Shown here: positions 43,893 to 52,578 of the stretch, one piece after another
How positions within the stretch are numbered: the stretch's first letter is position 1
Layout of the letters: every line of letters starts with the position of its first letter
Source: Sanguibacter inulinus
GTDB taxonomy: Bacteria; Actinomycetota; Actinomycetes; Actinomycetales; Cellulomonadaceae
Assembly (NCBI RefSeq): GCF_013415325.1
Contig: NZ_JACBYE010000020.1
Span: 1 to 64,000 of the forward strand
Direction: 5' to 3'
Length of the DNA stretch: 64,000 nt
Translations under genes and position numbers: made by a program
Notes under the pieces: model-generated
Told to the model about the DNA's origin: nothing
The model's input: the letters and a program-made list of their open reading frames with translations, nothing else
Database searches by the model: none

Positions 43893-44543
43893 TCAGACGT
43901 CGAACTCGGCGTCGCCGATGTCGCCGATGGCCTCGATGAGGCGGGCGTGCCCGTCGGCGAGGTCGTACTCGACACCGACGATCGCGCAGCGACCCTCTTC
44001 GACGGCCTTGGCCAGGCCTGCGGAGTAGGAGTGCAGCATCGACACCGTGTGGCGCACGTGCTCGCGCCGCAGCACGTCGGCCGACACAGTCTCGAAGCCA
44101 CCGCCGTTCGCGGAGGTGATGCCGACGATCGACGGGATGACGCGGTCGACGACAGCCCTGACGAAGCCCGTCGGCTGCTCGCCCGTCGCGAGGGCATGGG
44201 CGGCGGCGGCGACCGCGCCACAGCTGTCGTGCCCGAGGACGACCACGAGGCGGGTGTCGAGGACGTCGACGCCGTACTCGATCGACCCGATCACCGTGGT
44301 GTCGACGACGTGCCCGGCGGTGCGGACCACGAAGACGTCACCGAGGCCCTGGTCGAAGATGATCTCGGCCGCGACCCGCGAGTCTGAGCAGCCGAAGACC
44401 ACGGCGAAGGGGTGCTGGGCGACCTTGAGCTGCTCACGCCTGTCGAACCCCTGCGAGGGGTGCTCCATCTTGTCCTCGATGAACCGCGTGTTGCCTGCGC
44501 GGAGCTCGGCCCAGGCGGCCGCGGGGGTGTCGTGGTGAGGCAT
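43893..44543 (-). CDS. Beta-class carbonic anhydrase
   Basis: A 216-residue enzyme that hydrates CO2 to bicarbonate. Zn2+ ligands are visible as CSDSR (Cys plus the Asp-Arg pair) and GHDSCGA (His and Cys). PFAVVFGCSDSRV and VFVVRTAGHVVD match the family. AGAAGGA lies 5 nt before the ATG. Confidence 0.94.
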   Translation of the reverse strand: MPHHDTPAAAWAELRAGNTRFIEDKMEHPSQGFDRREQLKVAQHPFAVVFGCSDSRVAAEIIFDQGLGDVFVVRTAGHVVDTTVIGSIEYGVDVLDTRLVVVLGHDSCGAVAAAAHALATGEQPTGFVRAVVDRVIPSIVGITSANGGGFETVSADVLRREHVRHTVSMLHSYSAGLAKAVEEGRCAIVGVEYDLADGHARLIEAIGDIGDAEFDV

Positions 44544-44578
44544 GAAGATCCTTCTCTCGTCCGTCGGTGCGCGGAGCA

Positions 44579-44616
44579 GGGCGGAGGCGCACCGTCTTGA
44601 TGATGCGCCTCCGCCC
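44579..44616 (-). terminator. 13-bp stem hairpin after the PfkB kinase gene
   Basis: GGGCGGAGGCGCA (44579-44591) pairs perfectly with 44604-44616 around a 12-nt loop. It lies beyond the kinase stop on the minus strand and before the carbonic anhydrase start. Confidence 0.78.
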
Positions 44617-44644
44617 GGCCGTGGCGCTCGTCCGTCTCGTCAGA

Positions 44645-45595
44645 TCAGACGGTCGGCGTCAGCTCGCGGAGCCTGGGCGGGTTGGCACCGGCACGGGACA
44701 CGGTGATCGCGGCGACCTTGACGCACTGCTCGAGGACCGCTGTCAGGGTTGCCTCGTCGATCGCGGCGAGCTGTGCGCGGTGCGCAGCACCGAGCAGTCC
44801 GGCCGACCACAACCCGTGCAGGAGCGCCCCCATGAAGGAGTCGCCTGCGCCGACGGTGTCGGCGACCTCGACGCGCGGCGCAGCCACCTCGAGCCTGTGG
44901 TCCGCGGTCACCGCGACGGCGCCGTCACCGCCGTAGGTCACCACGACGACGGCCGGCCCGCTGCGCTGCCAGCGCGTCGCGACGACGTCGAGGTCCGCGC
45001 CGGGGTAGAGCCAGTGCAGGTCTTCGTCGCTCACCTTGACGACGTCGGCGCTGGCCACGAGGGACTCGACGACGGGGCGGACGTCTCCTGGCTGCCCCAT
45101 GAGCGTGGGACGGATGTTCGGGTCGTAGGTGACCGTCGCCCGCGGACGTGCTGCGGCGAGCACCCGACGGACCCCTGCCGCACCGGGCTCGAGGACCGCG
45201 GCGATCGAGCCCGTGTGCACCACGACGGTCTCGTCAGGGATCACGACGTCGGCGGGCAGAGCCCAGGTGAGGTCGAAGTCATACGTTGCACCACCGTCGG
45301 CACCGAGGTGGGCTGTGGCGATCGACGTGGACGCTGCACCGTCGCTGCCGGGCGCCAGCTCCACGTGAGAGCCCGAGAGCCAGCCGCGGATCCTGTCGCC
45401 GTAGCTGTCCGTCCCGATCCACGCGAGAAGCTGGGCGCGGCGGTCGAGCCGTCCGAGGGTCAGCGCGACGTTCGCCGGGCTGCCGCCCGGGTGCTCGTCG
45501 ACGGTCCCGTCGGCGCGGTGCACCACGTCGATGAGCGCCTCGCCCACCACGAGGGCGAGCGGCTCGGCGGACTGCTGGGGGCTGGGCGGGGTCAT
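44645..45595 (-). CDS. PfkB-family sugar kinase, fructokinase-like
   Basis: A 316-residue ribokinase-fold enzyme: GEALIDVVHRADGTVDEHPGGSPANVALTLGRL at the N-terminus and DTVGAGDSFMGALLHGL with the catalytic Asp near the C-terminus, both PfkB signatures. It phosphorylates a sugar, most likely fructose. AAGGA precedes the ATG by 6 nt. It lies 9 bp after xseB and may be co-transcribed with xseAB. Confidence 0.9.
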   Translation of the reverse strand: MTPPSPQQSAEPLALVVGEALIDVVHRADGTVDEHPGGSPANVALTLGRLDRRAQLLAWIGTDSYGDRIRGWLSGSHVELAPGSDGAASTSIATAHLGADGGATYDFDLTWALPADVVIPDETVVVHTGSIAAVLEPGAAGVRRVLAAARPRATVTYDPNIRPTLMGQPGDVRPVVESLVASADVVKVSDEDLHWLYPGADLDVVATRWQRSGPAVVVVTYGGDGAVAVTADHRLEVAAPRVEVADTVGAGDSFMGALLHGLWSAGLLGAAHRAQLAAIDEATLTAVLEQCVKVAAITVSRAGANPPRLRELTPTV

Positions 45596-45604
45596 CGAGG
45601 GTCC

Positions 45605-45865
45605 TTACTCGTCGTCGAGATCGGTCGTGCTGCCACCCGCATCGGTACGGGCGGCATCGAGCTTCTTGCGGGCTCCGTCGAGCCACTCCTGGCAGCGTGC
45701 TGCGAGGGCCTCGCCGCGCTCCCAGAGAGCGAGCGAGGCCTCGAGCGGCTCGCCGCCGGCCTCGAGGCGGGCGACGACCTGGACGAGCTCGTCGCGCGCC
45801 TGCTCGTAGCTGAGCGCAGACAGGTCGTCTGCGGCGCCGTGGGAGGTGGTGCTGTCAGCAGTCAT
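45605..45865 (-). CDS. xseB: Exodeoxyribonuclease VII small subunit
   Basis: An 86-residue helical protein: LSYEQARDELVQVVARLEAGGEPLEASLALWERGEALAARCQEWLDGARKKLD is the XseB core. It assembles with XseA into the nuclease that degrades single-stranded DNA. It follows xseA by 20 bp. Confidence 0.95.
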   Translation of the reverse strand: MTADSTTSHGAADDLSALSYEQARDELVQVVARLEAGGEPLEASLALWERGEALAARCQEWLDGARKKLDAARTDAGGSTTDLDDE

Positions 45866-45885
45866 GAGAGAAGTACACCAAATCT

Positions 45886-47166
45886 CTAGCGGGTGGTGGC
45901 GGTGATCTCGCCGGAGGCGAGGCGGATGCGCAGGGCGTCGCCTGTCGCGACGTCGTCGGGGGAGCGGACCACCCCGCCGTCGGGTCCTTGGACGACCGCG
46001 TAGCCGCGGTCGAGTGTTGCGGCGGGGGACAGTGCCCGGACCTGGGCCGCGAGGCGGTCGACGGTCGACGACGCGCTGCTCAGCAGCCTGTCGAGGCCTG
46101 AGCGCCCAGCACGGACAGCGGCCTCGACGTCGCGCTCACGGGTCTCGATCATCGTGTGCGGGGAGGCCAGCACGGGGCGTGACCGGGTCGCGTCGAGCCC
46201 GGCCTGCTCTTGGCGGACACGGTGGGTGACCGCCGAGCGCATCCGGCTCAGCGCCTGGGTGAGGCGTGCGCGTTCTTCGCTGACGTCCGGCACGATCCGC
46301 TTGGCGGCATCGGTCGGTGTGGAGGCGCGGTAGTCGGCGACGAGGTCGAGCAGCGGGGCGTCGGTCTCGTGGCCGATCGCGCTGACGAGCGGCGTCCGGC
46401 AGGCGGAGGCCGCCCGGACGAGCGCCTCATTGCTGAAGGGCAAGAGGTCTTCGACGGCGCCGCCGCCACGGGCCACGACGATCACCTCGACGTCGGGGTT
46501 CGCGTCGAGCTCGGCGATGGCGGCGCTCACCTGCGGGACCGCGGAGACCCCCTGGACGGCGACCTCACGGATCTCGAACCGAACCTGCGGCCAGCGGGCG
46601 CGGGCGTTGACGACCACGTCGTGCTCGGCCTTGGACTCACGCCCGCACACCAGCCCGACGACGCGCGGCAGGAACGGCAGCGGCTTCTTGCGGCCGAGGT
46701 CGAAGAGCCCCTCGGCGGCGAGCACCCGCTTGAGGTGCTCGATGCGGGCGAGCAGCTCGCCGACGCCGACAGGCTTGAGCTGGTCGGCCTGCAGCTGGAA
46801 GGACCCGCGCTTGGTCCAGAACGTGGGCTTGGCGCGGACCACGACGTGCGCGCCCTCGTCGATCGGCGCGGTGACGGCATCGAGGACCTTAGCGTACACG
46901 GAGACGGGCAGGGACATGTCGGCGTCGGTGTCGCGGAGCGTCAAGAACGCCATGCCCGCGCCCGGCCTCCGGTTGAGCTGTACGACCTGCCCCTCGACCC
47001 ACAGCGGAGCCATCCGGTCGATGTAGTCGCTGATCTTGGCCGAGAGCAGCCTGACGGGCCACGGGTTCTCGGCGGTGGTGTCGGCCGCCTTCGCCGCGAG
47101 CGGCTGACGCGCAGCAGTGGCGTCGGTCGAGGCGGTCTCGGGTGCGGTGCTGTCGGGATGTGCCAC
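45886..47166 (-). CDS. xseA: Exodeoxyribonuclease VII large subunit
   Basis: A 426-residue protein with the N-terminal OB fold (ISDYIDRMAPLWVEGQVVQLNR), the catalytic core (VGLVCGRESKAEHDVV, VIVVARGGGAVEDLLPFSNE, ACRTPLVSAIGHETDAPLLD) and a C-terminal coiled coil ending LDRGYAVVQGPDG. It starts at a GTG without a ribosome site; CACTCT lies 6 nt upstream, so it may be leaderless. Confidence 0.96.
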   Translation of the reverse strand: MAHPDSTAPETASTDATAARQPLAAKAADTTAENPWPVRLLSAKISDYIDRMAPLWVEGQVVQLNRRPGAGMAFLTLRDTDADMSLPVSVYAKVLDAVTAPIDEGAHVVVRAKPTFWTKRGSFQLQADQLKPVGVGELLARIEHLKRVLAAEGLFDLGRKKPLPFLPRVVGLVCGRESKAEHDVVVNARARWPQVRFEIREVAVQGVSAVPQVSAAIAELDANPDVEVIVVARGGGAVEDLLPFSNEALVRAASACRTPLVSAIGHETDAPLLDLVADYRASTPTDAAKRIVPDVSEERARLTQALSRMRSAVTHRVRQEQAGLDATRSRPVLASPHTMIETRERDVEAAVRAGRSGLDRLLSSASSTVDRLAAQVRALSPAATLDRGYAVVQGPDGGVVRSPDDVATGDALRIRLASGEITATTR

Positions 47167-47203
47167 CTGTCTAGAGTGCCCTATGCCGCCGACACCGGGT
47201 ACA

Positions 47204-47219
47204 AGCCTGTGACCAGGCT
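47204..47219. promoter_or_regulatory. AGCCTG-N4-CAGGCT palindrome between xseA and DUF6507 genes
   Basis: A perfect 6-bp inverted repeat with spacer TGAC lies directly before the TACTCT (47223-47228) that forms a leaderless promoter for the DUF6507 gene (ATG 47235). A possible operator for the effector-like operon. Confidence 0.35.
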
Positions 47220-47234
47220 GTGTACTCTCGACGC

Positions 47235-47570
47235 ATGCCTGTGGGGGGATGGGCGATCAGCCCAGCATCAGTTCTTGACGTCACGTCCGAGACCAGGCGG
47301 GCCGCGCAGCGGCTCGCCGACTCGGGGAACGACACCATCGCTGCTGTCGTGCGCGGAGGAGGGGGCAGCGCCATCGTGCAAGCTGCGCTCGACGACTTCG
47401 CCGCCCGGGCAGCGCCGTTGGCTCACTGGTCGTCTGCCAGAGCCCAGGCCGTCGCTGACGGCACCGAGAGCGCGCTCCGGGCGTACGACCAGGCCCAGGT
47501 CGAGATGGCTGACGGCTCAGACCGCTCTCAGGTGGGGAGCGATCGCTTCGCACCGAGGATCGCCTGGTGA
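47235..47570 (+). CDS. DUF6507/WXG100-like small helical protein
   Basis: A 111-residue protein opening GGWAISPASVLDVTSETRRAAQRLAD, like the DUF6507 family (W-x-I-x-P-x-x-V) found beside secreted actinobacterial proteins, and otherwise two long Ala-rich helices as in WXG100 proteins. Its TGA overlaps the GTG of the next gene (47567), so the two are translationally coupled. A chaperone or co-secreted partner role for the hydrolase is inferred from position and size. Confidence 0.65.
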   Translation: MPVGGWAISPASVLDVTSETRRAAQRLADSGNDTIAAVVRGGGGSAIVQAALDDFAARAAPLAHWSSARAQAVADGTESALRAYDQAQVEMADGSDRSQVGSDRFAPRIAW

Positions 47571-49327
47571 GGCGCCTCGTCACTGCGCCTTCGGGGGCGC
47601 GCGTGGACACAGAGGCGGTCTTCGACGCGGCCCGCGCTGTCGGGAACCAAGCCGAGGCCCACGCGGGCGCGGGTGCTGAGGCGACGACGTCGTGGTTCCG
47701 CGTGGCCGACGGCTACTCGGCGCCCGAGACCCAGCAGCTGCTCGGATCCATGGAGCCGGTGCGGACGGCGTCGGAGAGCTTCTCGACCGCTGCCCAGGCA
47801 GTCGCCCGGGCCTTGACGACCTTCGCGATCGAGGCCGAGGCGGCGGAGGCCAGGAGGGCTCGGGCCGCCACCTCGATCGCCTCGTTCCGCACCGTCGCGA
47901 AGGGCGACGACTCGTGGCAGCAGGACCCTGTGATGGTTACGCAGAACAGCGTGCTCACGAGCGAGGTGGCAGCAGCGGAACAGGAGCTCTGCGAGGCGGA
48001 GGAGGCGTGCGCTCGGGCTATCGCGTCGATCCCCGTTGACGCGCCGGCCTTCGACACGAGTACTGCAACCGTGCCCTGGAGTGTGCCTGCGGGCACAGGA
48101 GGATGGGGATACCCCGACGAGGTCTTCGACGTCGTCCTGAACCCCTTCTTCTTCTGGGGCATGAAGCCCGAGGAAGTCACAGCATGGTGGAACACCGTGC
48201 CTGCAGAGTCGCAGGCGATCTTCATCGCATCGTTCCCGGCTCTGATCGGCAACCGGGACGGGATCCCGGCGAAGGTTCGGGACGAGGCAAACCGTTCTCA
48301 GCTCGCTGAGCTTCGAACGGCGCTTATGTCGGACAAGGCGCGCATAGAAGGTGCCTTGGAGGGTGTTTCTGAGTTCATTCTCATCGAAAAAGGGATCTGG
48401 TCGTTCGACAGTCGTAAGATTTTGGTCAAGAATCCTGACTGGGACAGGCTCGTTCTCGAGGGAGACCGCGTCCGCTCTAAGATCCTGGCGCTCGACGCCC
48501 TTGAGGAGGTCATCGATCGCCCTGGGCCGGTCCGGCTTCTGCTCCATGCTGACTTCCAAGGCCCCTCGGCCAAAGCTGCTGTGGCGGTAGGTGACCCAGA
48601 TGTGGCAGATCATGTGGGCGTGCTCGTTGGTGGGACAGGCACAACCGTGGCCGGTGGCATAAGGAACTTCGACCGTGACGCCGAGAAGCTGCTCGCAAAG
48701 TCTCGCGAGCAAGTCATGAGTCCGGACGAGGGGGTATCGATCGTCGCCTGGCTCTCATACGATGCTCCGGGAGAGCTCACCGACGCCACTAGTCGTAGTT
48801 ACGCAAGTGTCGGAGCGCCTCTGCTGGCTCGGTTTACGCGTGGACTTGACGCAACGAACATCTACTCCGGGGGAGGCGGCGAGGGGCCGCATGTCACAGT
48901 GATGGCTCATTCATACGGCGCCGTGGTCGGTGGTGACGGGGCTGCGATCAAGGGCTCGATGATCGACGATCTCGTGGTTTACGGTGCGCCAGGGATCGGA
49001 GACGGCGGCGCCGACGGCGTTGGCAAGTATTCTATGCTTGCGCCGGACGACCCGATCATCCTCTACCAAGGAACACTGGCGCACGGGCGTGAGCTCGGAG
49101 ACGTGCCCCATGATCGATGGGTCGCGACTCCTCCCATGCCTCCTCTGACAGGCTATGTCGATCCGGCGCCGCTTGGATGGAAACAGCTCCCTGTAGTGGA
49201 TCCTCTGGGGCCGAAGGACGGGTGGAGTGCCGGGAGCTCGGGGCACTCCCAGTATCTGCTCGATCAGTCGCTCAGTCAGTTTAACCTTGCAAATATCTTG
49301 ACCGGTAACGCAGGGAAGGTGAGTTGA
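47567..49327 (+). CDS. Large protein with helical N-terminus and DUF1023 alpha/beta hydrolase domain
   Basis: A 586-residue protein. Residues about 1-165 are Ala/Glu-rich helices resembling WXG/LXG-type secretion domains (VFDAARAVGNQAEAHAGAGAEATTSWFRVADGYSAPETQQLL). The middle region contains FFFWGMKPEEVTAWWNTVPAE. Residues about 330-560 are DUF1023: VGVLVGGTGTTV and the nucleophile Ser at about 449 in MAHSYGAVV. Base composition drops between about 48300 and 49300. No signal peptide, so export would need a type VII-like route. It overlaps its neighbours on both sides. Confidence 0.75.
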   Translation: MRRLVTAPSGARVDTEAVFDAARAVGNQAEAHAGAGAEATTSWFRVADGYSAPETQQLLGSMEPVRTASESFSTAAQAVARALTTFAIEAEAAEARRARAATSIASFRTVAKGDDSWQQDPVMVTQNSVLTSEVAAAEQELCEAEEACARAIASIPVDAPAFDTSTATVPWSVPAGTGGWGYPDEVFDVVLNPFFFWGMKPEEVTAWWNTVPAESQAIFIASFPALIGNRDGIPAKVRDEANRSQLAELRTALMSDKARIEGALEGVSEFILIEKGIWSFDSRKILVKNPDWDRLVLEGDRVRSKILALDALEEVIDRPGPVRLLLHADFQGPSAKAAVAVGDPDVADHVGVLVGGTGTTVAGGIRNFDRDAEKLLAKSREQVMSPDEGVSIVAWLSYDAPGELTDATSRSYASVGAPLLARFTRGLDATNIYSGGGGEGPHVTVMAHSYGAVVGGDGAAIKGSMIDDLVVYGAPGIGDGGADGVGKYSMLAPDDPIILYQGTLAHGRELGDVPHDRWVATPPMPPLTGYVDPAPLGWKQLPVVDPLGPKDGWSAGSSGHSQYLLDQSLSQFNLANILTGNAGKVS

Positions 49328-49995
49328 TGGGAGGTAGGTTCCGTTCGAGAAATGGCACCGTCGCTCGAGTCGCTGCATTGTCGGCACTGCTCGCTGTGGG
49401 GTGTGGGGTGATCGCTGGTTGCGACGGAGACGGGGGCATGGTGCCGACTGAGAACTACACCGACGAGGCGATCACTCTTGCCGCGATCGACGAGCTGATG
49501 GCTCTGCCTAGCGTGGAGCTCGTCGAACCGACTTATGACGATCTTGCCCGGGCGATCCGGCAGGCGCTCGACGATGAGTTCGGGTCGAGCGACTGGGACG
49601 TCGAGGGAGGTCTGGCGACAGGGCCAGTGTGCAGCGGTCGCTTCCAGAGGCTGGAGGGTCGGTCGGTGTCGATCATGAGCCGCACCCTTGACCGCCCGCT
49701 CGAAGGCGATGACTGGACGCGCGCTGTCGACGTCGTCACGGGAGTCGTCGGTCCTGAAGGCTTCACCCACGAAGTTGTCGTGGCAGACCAGCCAGGTTCG
49801 CACCAGACGGAGATCTTCGGCGCTCGGGACAGTGTCGTCCGCATGTACTCCAACACGTCGTTCGGAGTCACAGTCGAGTCGGGGTGCTATCTCAGAGAGT
49901 CAGACCGATCCGCGATCGAGCAGTTCGGCGTCCCGGACCCGGAGCACTGGCGCCTCCTCTACCCTGACTCCACCGCCATCCCCACGGAGAGCTGA
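49327..49995 (+). CDS. LppA-like lipoprotein, copy 1 of 3
   Basis: A 222-residue protein with a lipobox (VIAGC) after a hydrophobic stretch. The mature part contains LMALPSVE, IRQALDDEFGS, a Cys in [18 protein letters not shown] and the end [10 protein letters not shown]. The ATG overlaps the hydrolase stop (TGATG), so expression is coupled. Resembles actinobacterial LppA-type lipoproteins (from memory). It is closest to copy 3. Confidence 0.75.
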   Translation: MGGRFRSRNGTVARVAALSALLAVGCGVIAGCDGDGGMVPTENYTDEAITLAAIDELMALPSVELVEPTYDDLARAIRQALDDEFGSSDWDVEGGLATGPVCSGRFQRLEGRSVSIMSRTLDRPLEGDDWTRAVDVVTGVVGPEGFTHEVVVADQPGSHQTEIFGARDSVVRMYSNTSFGVTVESGCYLRESDRSAIEQFGVPDPEHWRLLYPDSTAIPTES

Positions 49996-50046
49996 GCGCT
50001 GCTCGGCTTCTTTCCCAGACGTTCGGCCGACCGGAGTGGGGCGACA

Positions 50047-50742
50047 GTGAGTGAGGCGATGGAGGCGAGGGTGGCCCGGTCACAGCTTCCAGCCAGCTCT
50101 GCGTCACTACGGTCGAGGCTCCGGTGGACTGCTGCGCTGACGGGTCTCGGCCTCCTGGTCAGCTGTCAGGTCAGTCCGGGCGACCCACCGGTCCAGCCAG
50201 AGGTCGATGAGGCATCGTCCCTCCGTGCCCTCGAAGACCTGATGGAGCTCCCCAGCGCCGAGGACATGGAGGCTCGGTACGAGGCGCTCTCCAGCTCGGT
50301 GCGAGATGCACTCGATGATGAGCTCGGGTCTCTCGAATGGGAGGTCGAGCCCCGCGTGAGGCCGAGCGGGGCGTGTGCCGATGTGCCAGCGCACCTCGGC
50401 GGCGTCGTAGCCCAGGTGACGAGTCGCGCCCCGTCTCCGGTGATCGACGACGAGACGTGGACCAGGGTGGTCGCCGTCGTAGCAGCCGCCGTCGGCGCCT
50501 CCGGGTTCGAGGACATCGGCGTGGTGGCAGAGCAGGCCGGCTCTCGACAACACCTCTTCGCGGACGGGGATGCGCAGATCGTCATCTACGCGAACTCTGC
50601 CCTTGCGGTCGACGTCAGCTCAGGGTGCGTCCTCCGCGAAGACGACCGTGCTGCGACCGAGCGATACGGAGTCCCTGATCCGGCCTACTGGAACCTGCTC
50701 TACCCTGACTCGACGGTCGTCCCCGCCGAGAGAGTGAGCTGA
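50047..50742 (+). CDS. LppA-like lipoprotein, copy 2 of 3
   Basis: A 231-residue protein with a longer basic N-terminus (ARVARSQLPASSASLRSRLR) and the lipobox LLVSC. It shares LMELPSAEDMEARYEAL, VRDALDDELGSLEWEVE, SSGCVLREDDRAATERYGVPDP and LLYPDSTVVP with its neighbours but is the most divergent copy. GTG 50047 or ATG 50059 may start it. The stop is 2 bp from copy 3. Confidence 0.75.
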   Translation: MSEAMEARVARSQLPASSASLRSRLRWTAALTGLGLLVSCQVSPGDPPVQPEVDEASSLRALEDLMELPSAEDMEARYEALSSSVRDALDDELGSLEWEVEPRVRPSGACADVPAHLGGVVAQVTSRAPSPVIDDETWTRVVAVVAAAVGASGFEDIGVVAEQAGSRQHLFADGDAQIVIYANSALAVDVSSGCVLREDDRAATERYGVPDPAYWNLLYPDSTVVPAERVS

Positions 50743-50744
50743 CG

Positions 50745-51404
50745 TTGACCGTGTCTCGACCAGGAGCTTCCAGAGCGCGGAAGGTCGGTGTCATCTCGGT
50801 GTTCGCTCTTGTAGGTGGCTTGTTGACCGGCTGCGTCGACGACAGCACGATGTCCACGGAGCAGGAGACCGACGAGGCAACCATTCTCGCGGACATCGAC
50901 GAGCTGATGGCGCAGCCGAGCGCCGAGGACGCTCGGTCTGGATTCGAGGGACTCAGCCTCGAGCTTCGTGATGCACTCGACGAGAGATTCGGGTCGACAG
51001 GCTGGGTGGTGGAGAGCCGCTTCAGCAGGGGGACCGTCTGCGGTGGGACCTACGACGTGCTCGATGGTCGGTCGGTCTACGTGACAGCGTTCGCCGAGGA
51101 CCAAGCTATCGACCACGAGGACTGGGCGGAGGCGGTCGACGTCATCTCCGCCGTGGCAGCCGACCACGGGTTCGACGACCCGCTGATGCTCGCAGAGGGG
51201 CCAGGCCTCCACCAGCTCGAGATCTTCGGCGACCGGGATAGTGTCATCCGGTTCGGCTCGGAGGTATCACTCGGTGTGACTGTCGAATCTGGCTGCTACC
51301 TCACGGACGACACGCGCGCCGCGATCGAAGAGTTCGGCGTCCCCGACCCGGACCACTGGCGACTTCTCTACCCCGACTCCACAGCCATCCCCAGCGAGCC
51401 CTGA
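50745..51404 (+). CDS. LppA-like lipoprotein, copy 3 of 3
   Basis: A 219-residue protein with the lipobox LLTGC. It shares [64 protein letters not shown] with copy 1, clearer identity than with copy 2. The start is TTG 50745 or GTG 50751. The short downstream sequences after copies 1 and 3 also resemble each other (TTCCCAGACGT and TTCCCAGATGT), so the duplicated unit extends past the stop. Confidence 0.75.
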   Translation: MTVSRPGASRARKVGVISVFALVGGLLTGCVDDSTMSTEQETDEATILADIDELMAQPSAEDARSGFEGLSLELRDALDERFGSTGWVVESRFSRGTVCGGTYDVLDGRSVYVTAFAEDQAIDHEDWAEAVDVISAVAADHGFDDPLMLAEGPGLHQLEIFGDRDSVIRFGSEVSLGVTVESGCYLTDDTRAAIEEFGVPDPDHWRLLYPDSTAIPSEP

Positions 51405-51494
51405 GCCGCGCCCCGTTTCATTCCCAGATGTGAGGGTGTCGTGCCCCACCCCCTGGAAGCGGCCGCAGGGCTGGGGTGCGCAGGGCCTGTCGCC

Positions 51495-51500
51495 TAGACT
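51495..51500 (+). promoter_or_regulatory. Leaderless -10 (TAGACT) of ispH
   Basis: TAGACT ends 7 nt before the GTG at 51508, so the transcript should start at or next to the start codon. The same hexamer and spacing precede ychF and the lipoprotein at 59376. Confidence 0.6.
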
Positions 51501-51507
51501 CGACGAC

Positions 51508-52578
51508 GTGACAACTCTTCCTCTCGCGACTGCTCGCACGTCCGCCGACGCCAGCGCCGACGGCACCGCCCAGGCGCCCGGACGCGTCCTGCTCGCCGCC
51601 CCGCGCGGGTACTGCGCCGGCGTGGACCGCGCTGTCATCGCCGTCGAGAAGGCCCTCGCGCTGCACGGTGCGCCGATCTACGTGCGCAAGGAGATCGTCC
51701 ACAATAAGTTCGTCGTCGAGACGCTCAGCGACCGCGGTGCGATCTTCGTGGACGAGACCGACGAGGTGCCCGAGGGTGCCCGCGTCGTGTTCTCCGCGCA
51801 CGGCGTCTCGCCCGCGGTCGTCGCTGCCGCCGAGGCTCGCTCGTTGCAGACGATCGACGCGACGTGCCCCCTCGTGACGAAGGTCCACAAGGAGGCTGTC
51901 CGCTTCGCCTCTGACGACTACGATATCTTGCTGATCGGCCACGACGGCCACGAAGAGGTCGAGGGCACGGCTGGTGAGGCCCCCGAGCACATCCAGATCG
52001 TCAACTCGCCCGACGAGGTCGACAAGGTCACCGTCCGCGACCCTGACAAGGTCATCTGGATCTCGCAGACCACGCTCTCGGTCGACGAGACGATGGAGAC
52101 CGTGCGTCGTCTGCGCGAGCGCTTCCCGACCCTGCAGGACCCGCCCAGCGACGACATCTGCTACGCGACGCAGAACCGCCAGGTCGCCGTGAAGAAGCTG
52201 GCCCCCGAGTGCGACCTCGTGATCGTCGTCGGCTCGACCAACTCCTCCAACTCCGTGCGCCTCGTCGAGGTCGCGCTCAACGCCGGTGCCCGCGCGTCGT
52301 ACCTCGTGGACTACGCCAAGGAGATCGACGAGTCCTGGCTCGACGGTGTCCGCACCGTCGGTGTGAGCTCGGGTGCCTCGGTCCCCGAGATCCTCGTCGA
52401 CGAGGTGCTCGCCTACCTCGCCGAGCGCGGCTACGGCCAGGTCGAAGAGGTGCGCACCGCCACCGAAGACCTCATGTTCTCGCTGCCTCGCGAGCTCCGC
52501 GCCGACCTGAAGAAGGCCGGCGAGGAGACTCACCCGAAGCGCGGCAACCGCCGCTCGCTGACGGTCAACCCCGTCTGA
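51508..52578 (+). CDS. ispH: 4-hydroxy-3-methylbut-2-enyl diphosphate reductase
   Basis: A 356-residue [4Fe-4S] enzyme, last step of the MEP isoprenoid pathway, making IPP and DMAPP. The three cluster Cys lie in [24 protein letters not shown] and [20 protein letters not shown] and [11 protein letters not shown] are also conserved. GTG 51508 is chosen for the leaderless promoter; the in-frame start 78 bp upstream adds residues unlike the family. The 3' end overlaps rmuC by 14 bp, convergent. Confidence 0.96.
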   Translation: MTTLPLATARTSADASADGTAQAPGRVLLAAPRGYCAGVDRAVIAVEKALALHGAPIYVRKEIVHNKFVVETLSDRGAIFVDETDEVPEGARVVFSAHGVSPAVVAAAEARSLQTIDATCPLVTKVHKEAVRFASDDYDILLIGHDGHEEVEGTAGEAPEHIQIVNSPDEVDKVTVRDPDKVIWISQTTLSVDETMETVRRLRERFPTLQDPPSDDICYATQNRQVAVKKLAPECDLVIVVGSTNSSNSVRLVEVALNAGARASYLVDYAKEIDESWLDGVRTVGVSSGASVPEILVDEVLAYLAERGYGQVEEVRTATEDLMFSLPRELRADLKKAGEETHPKRGNRRSLTVNPV

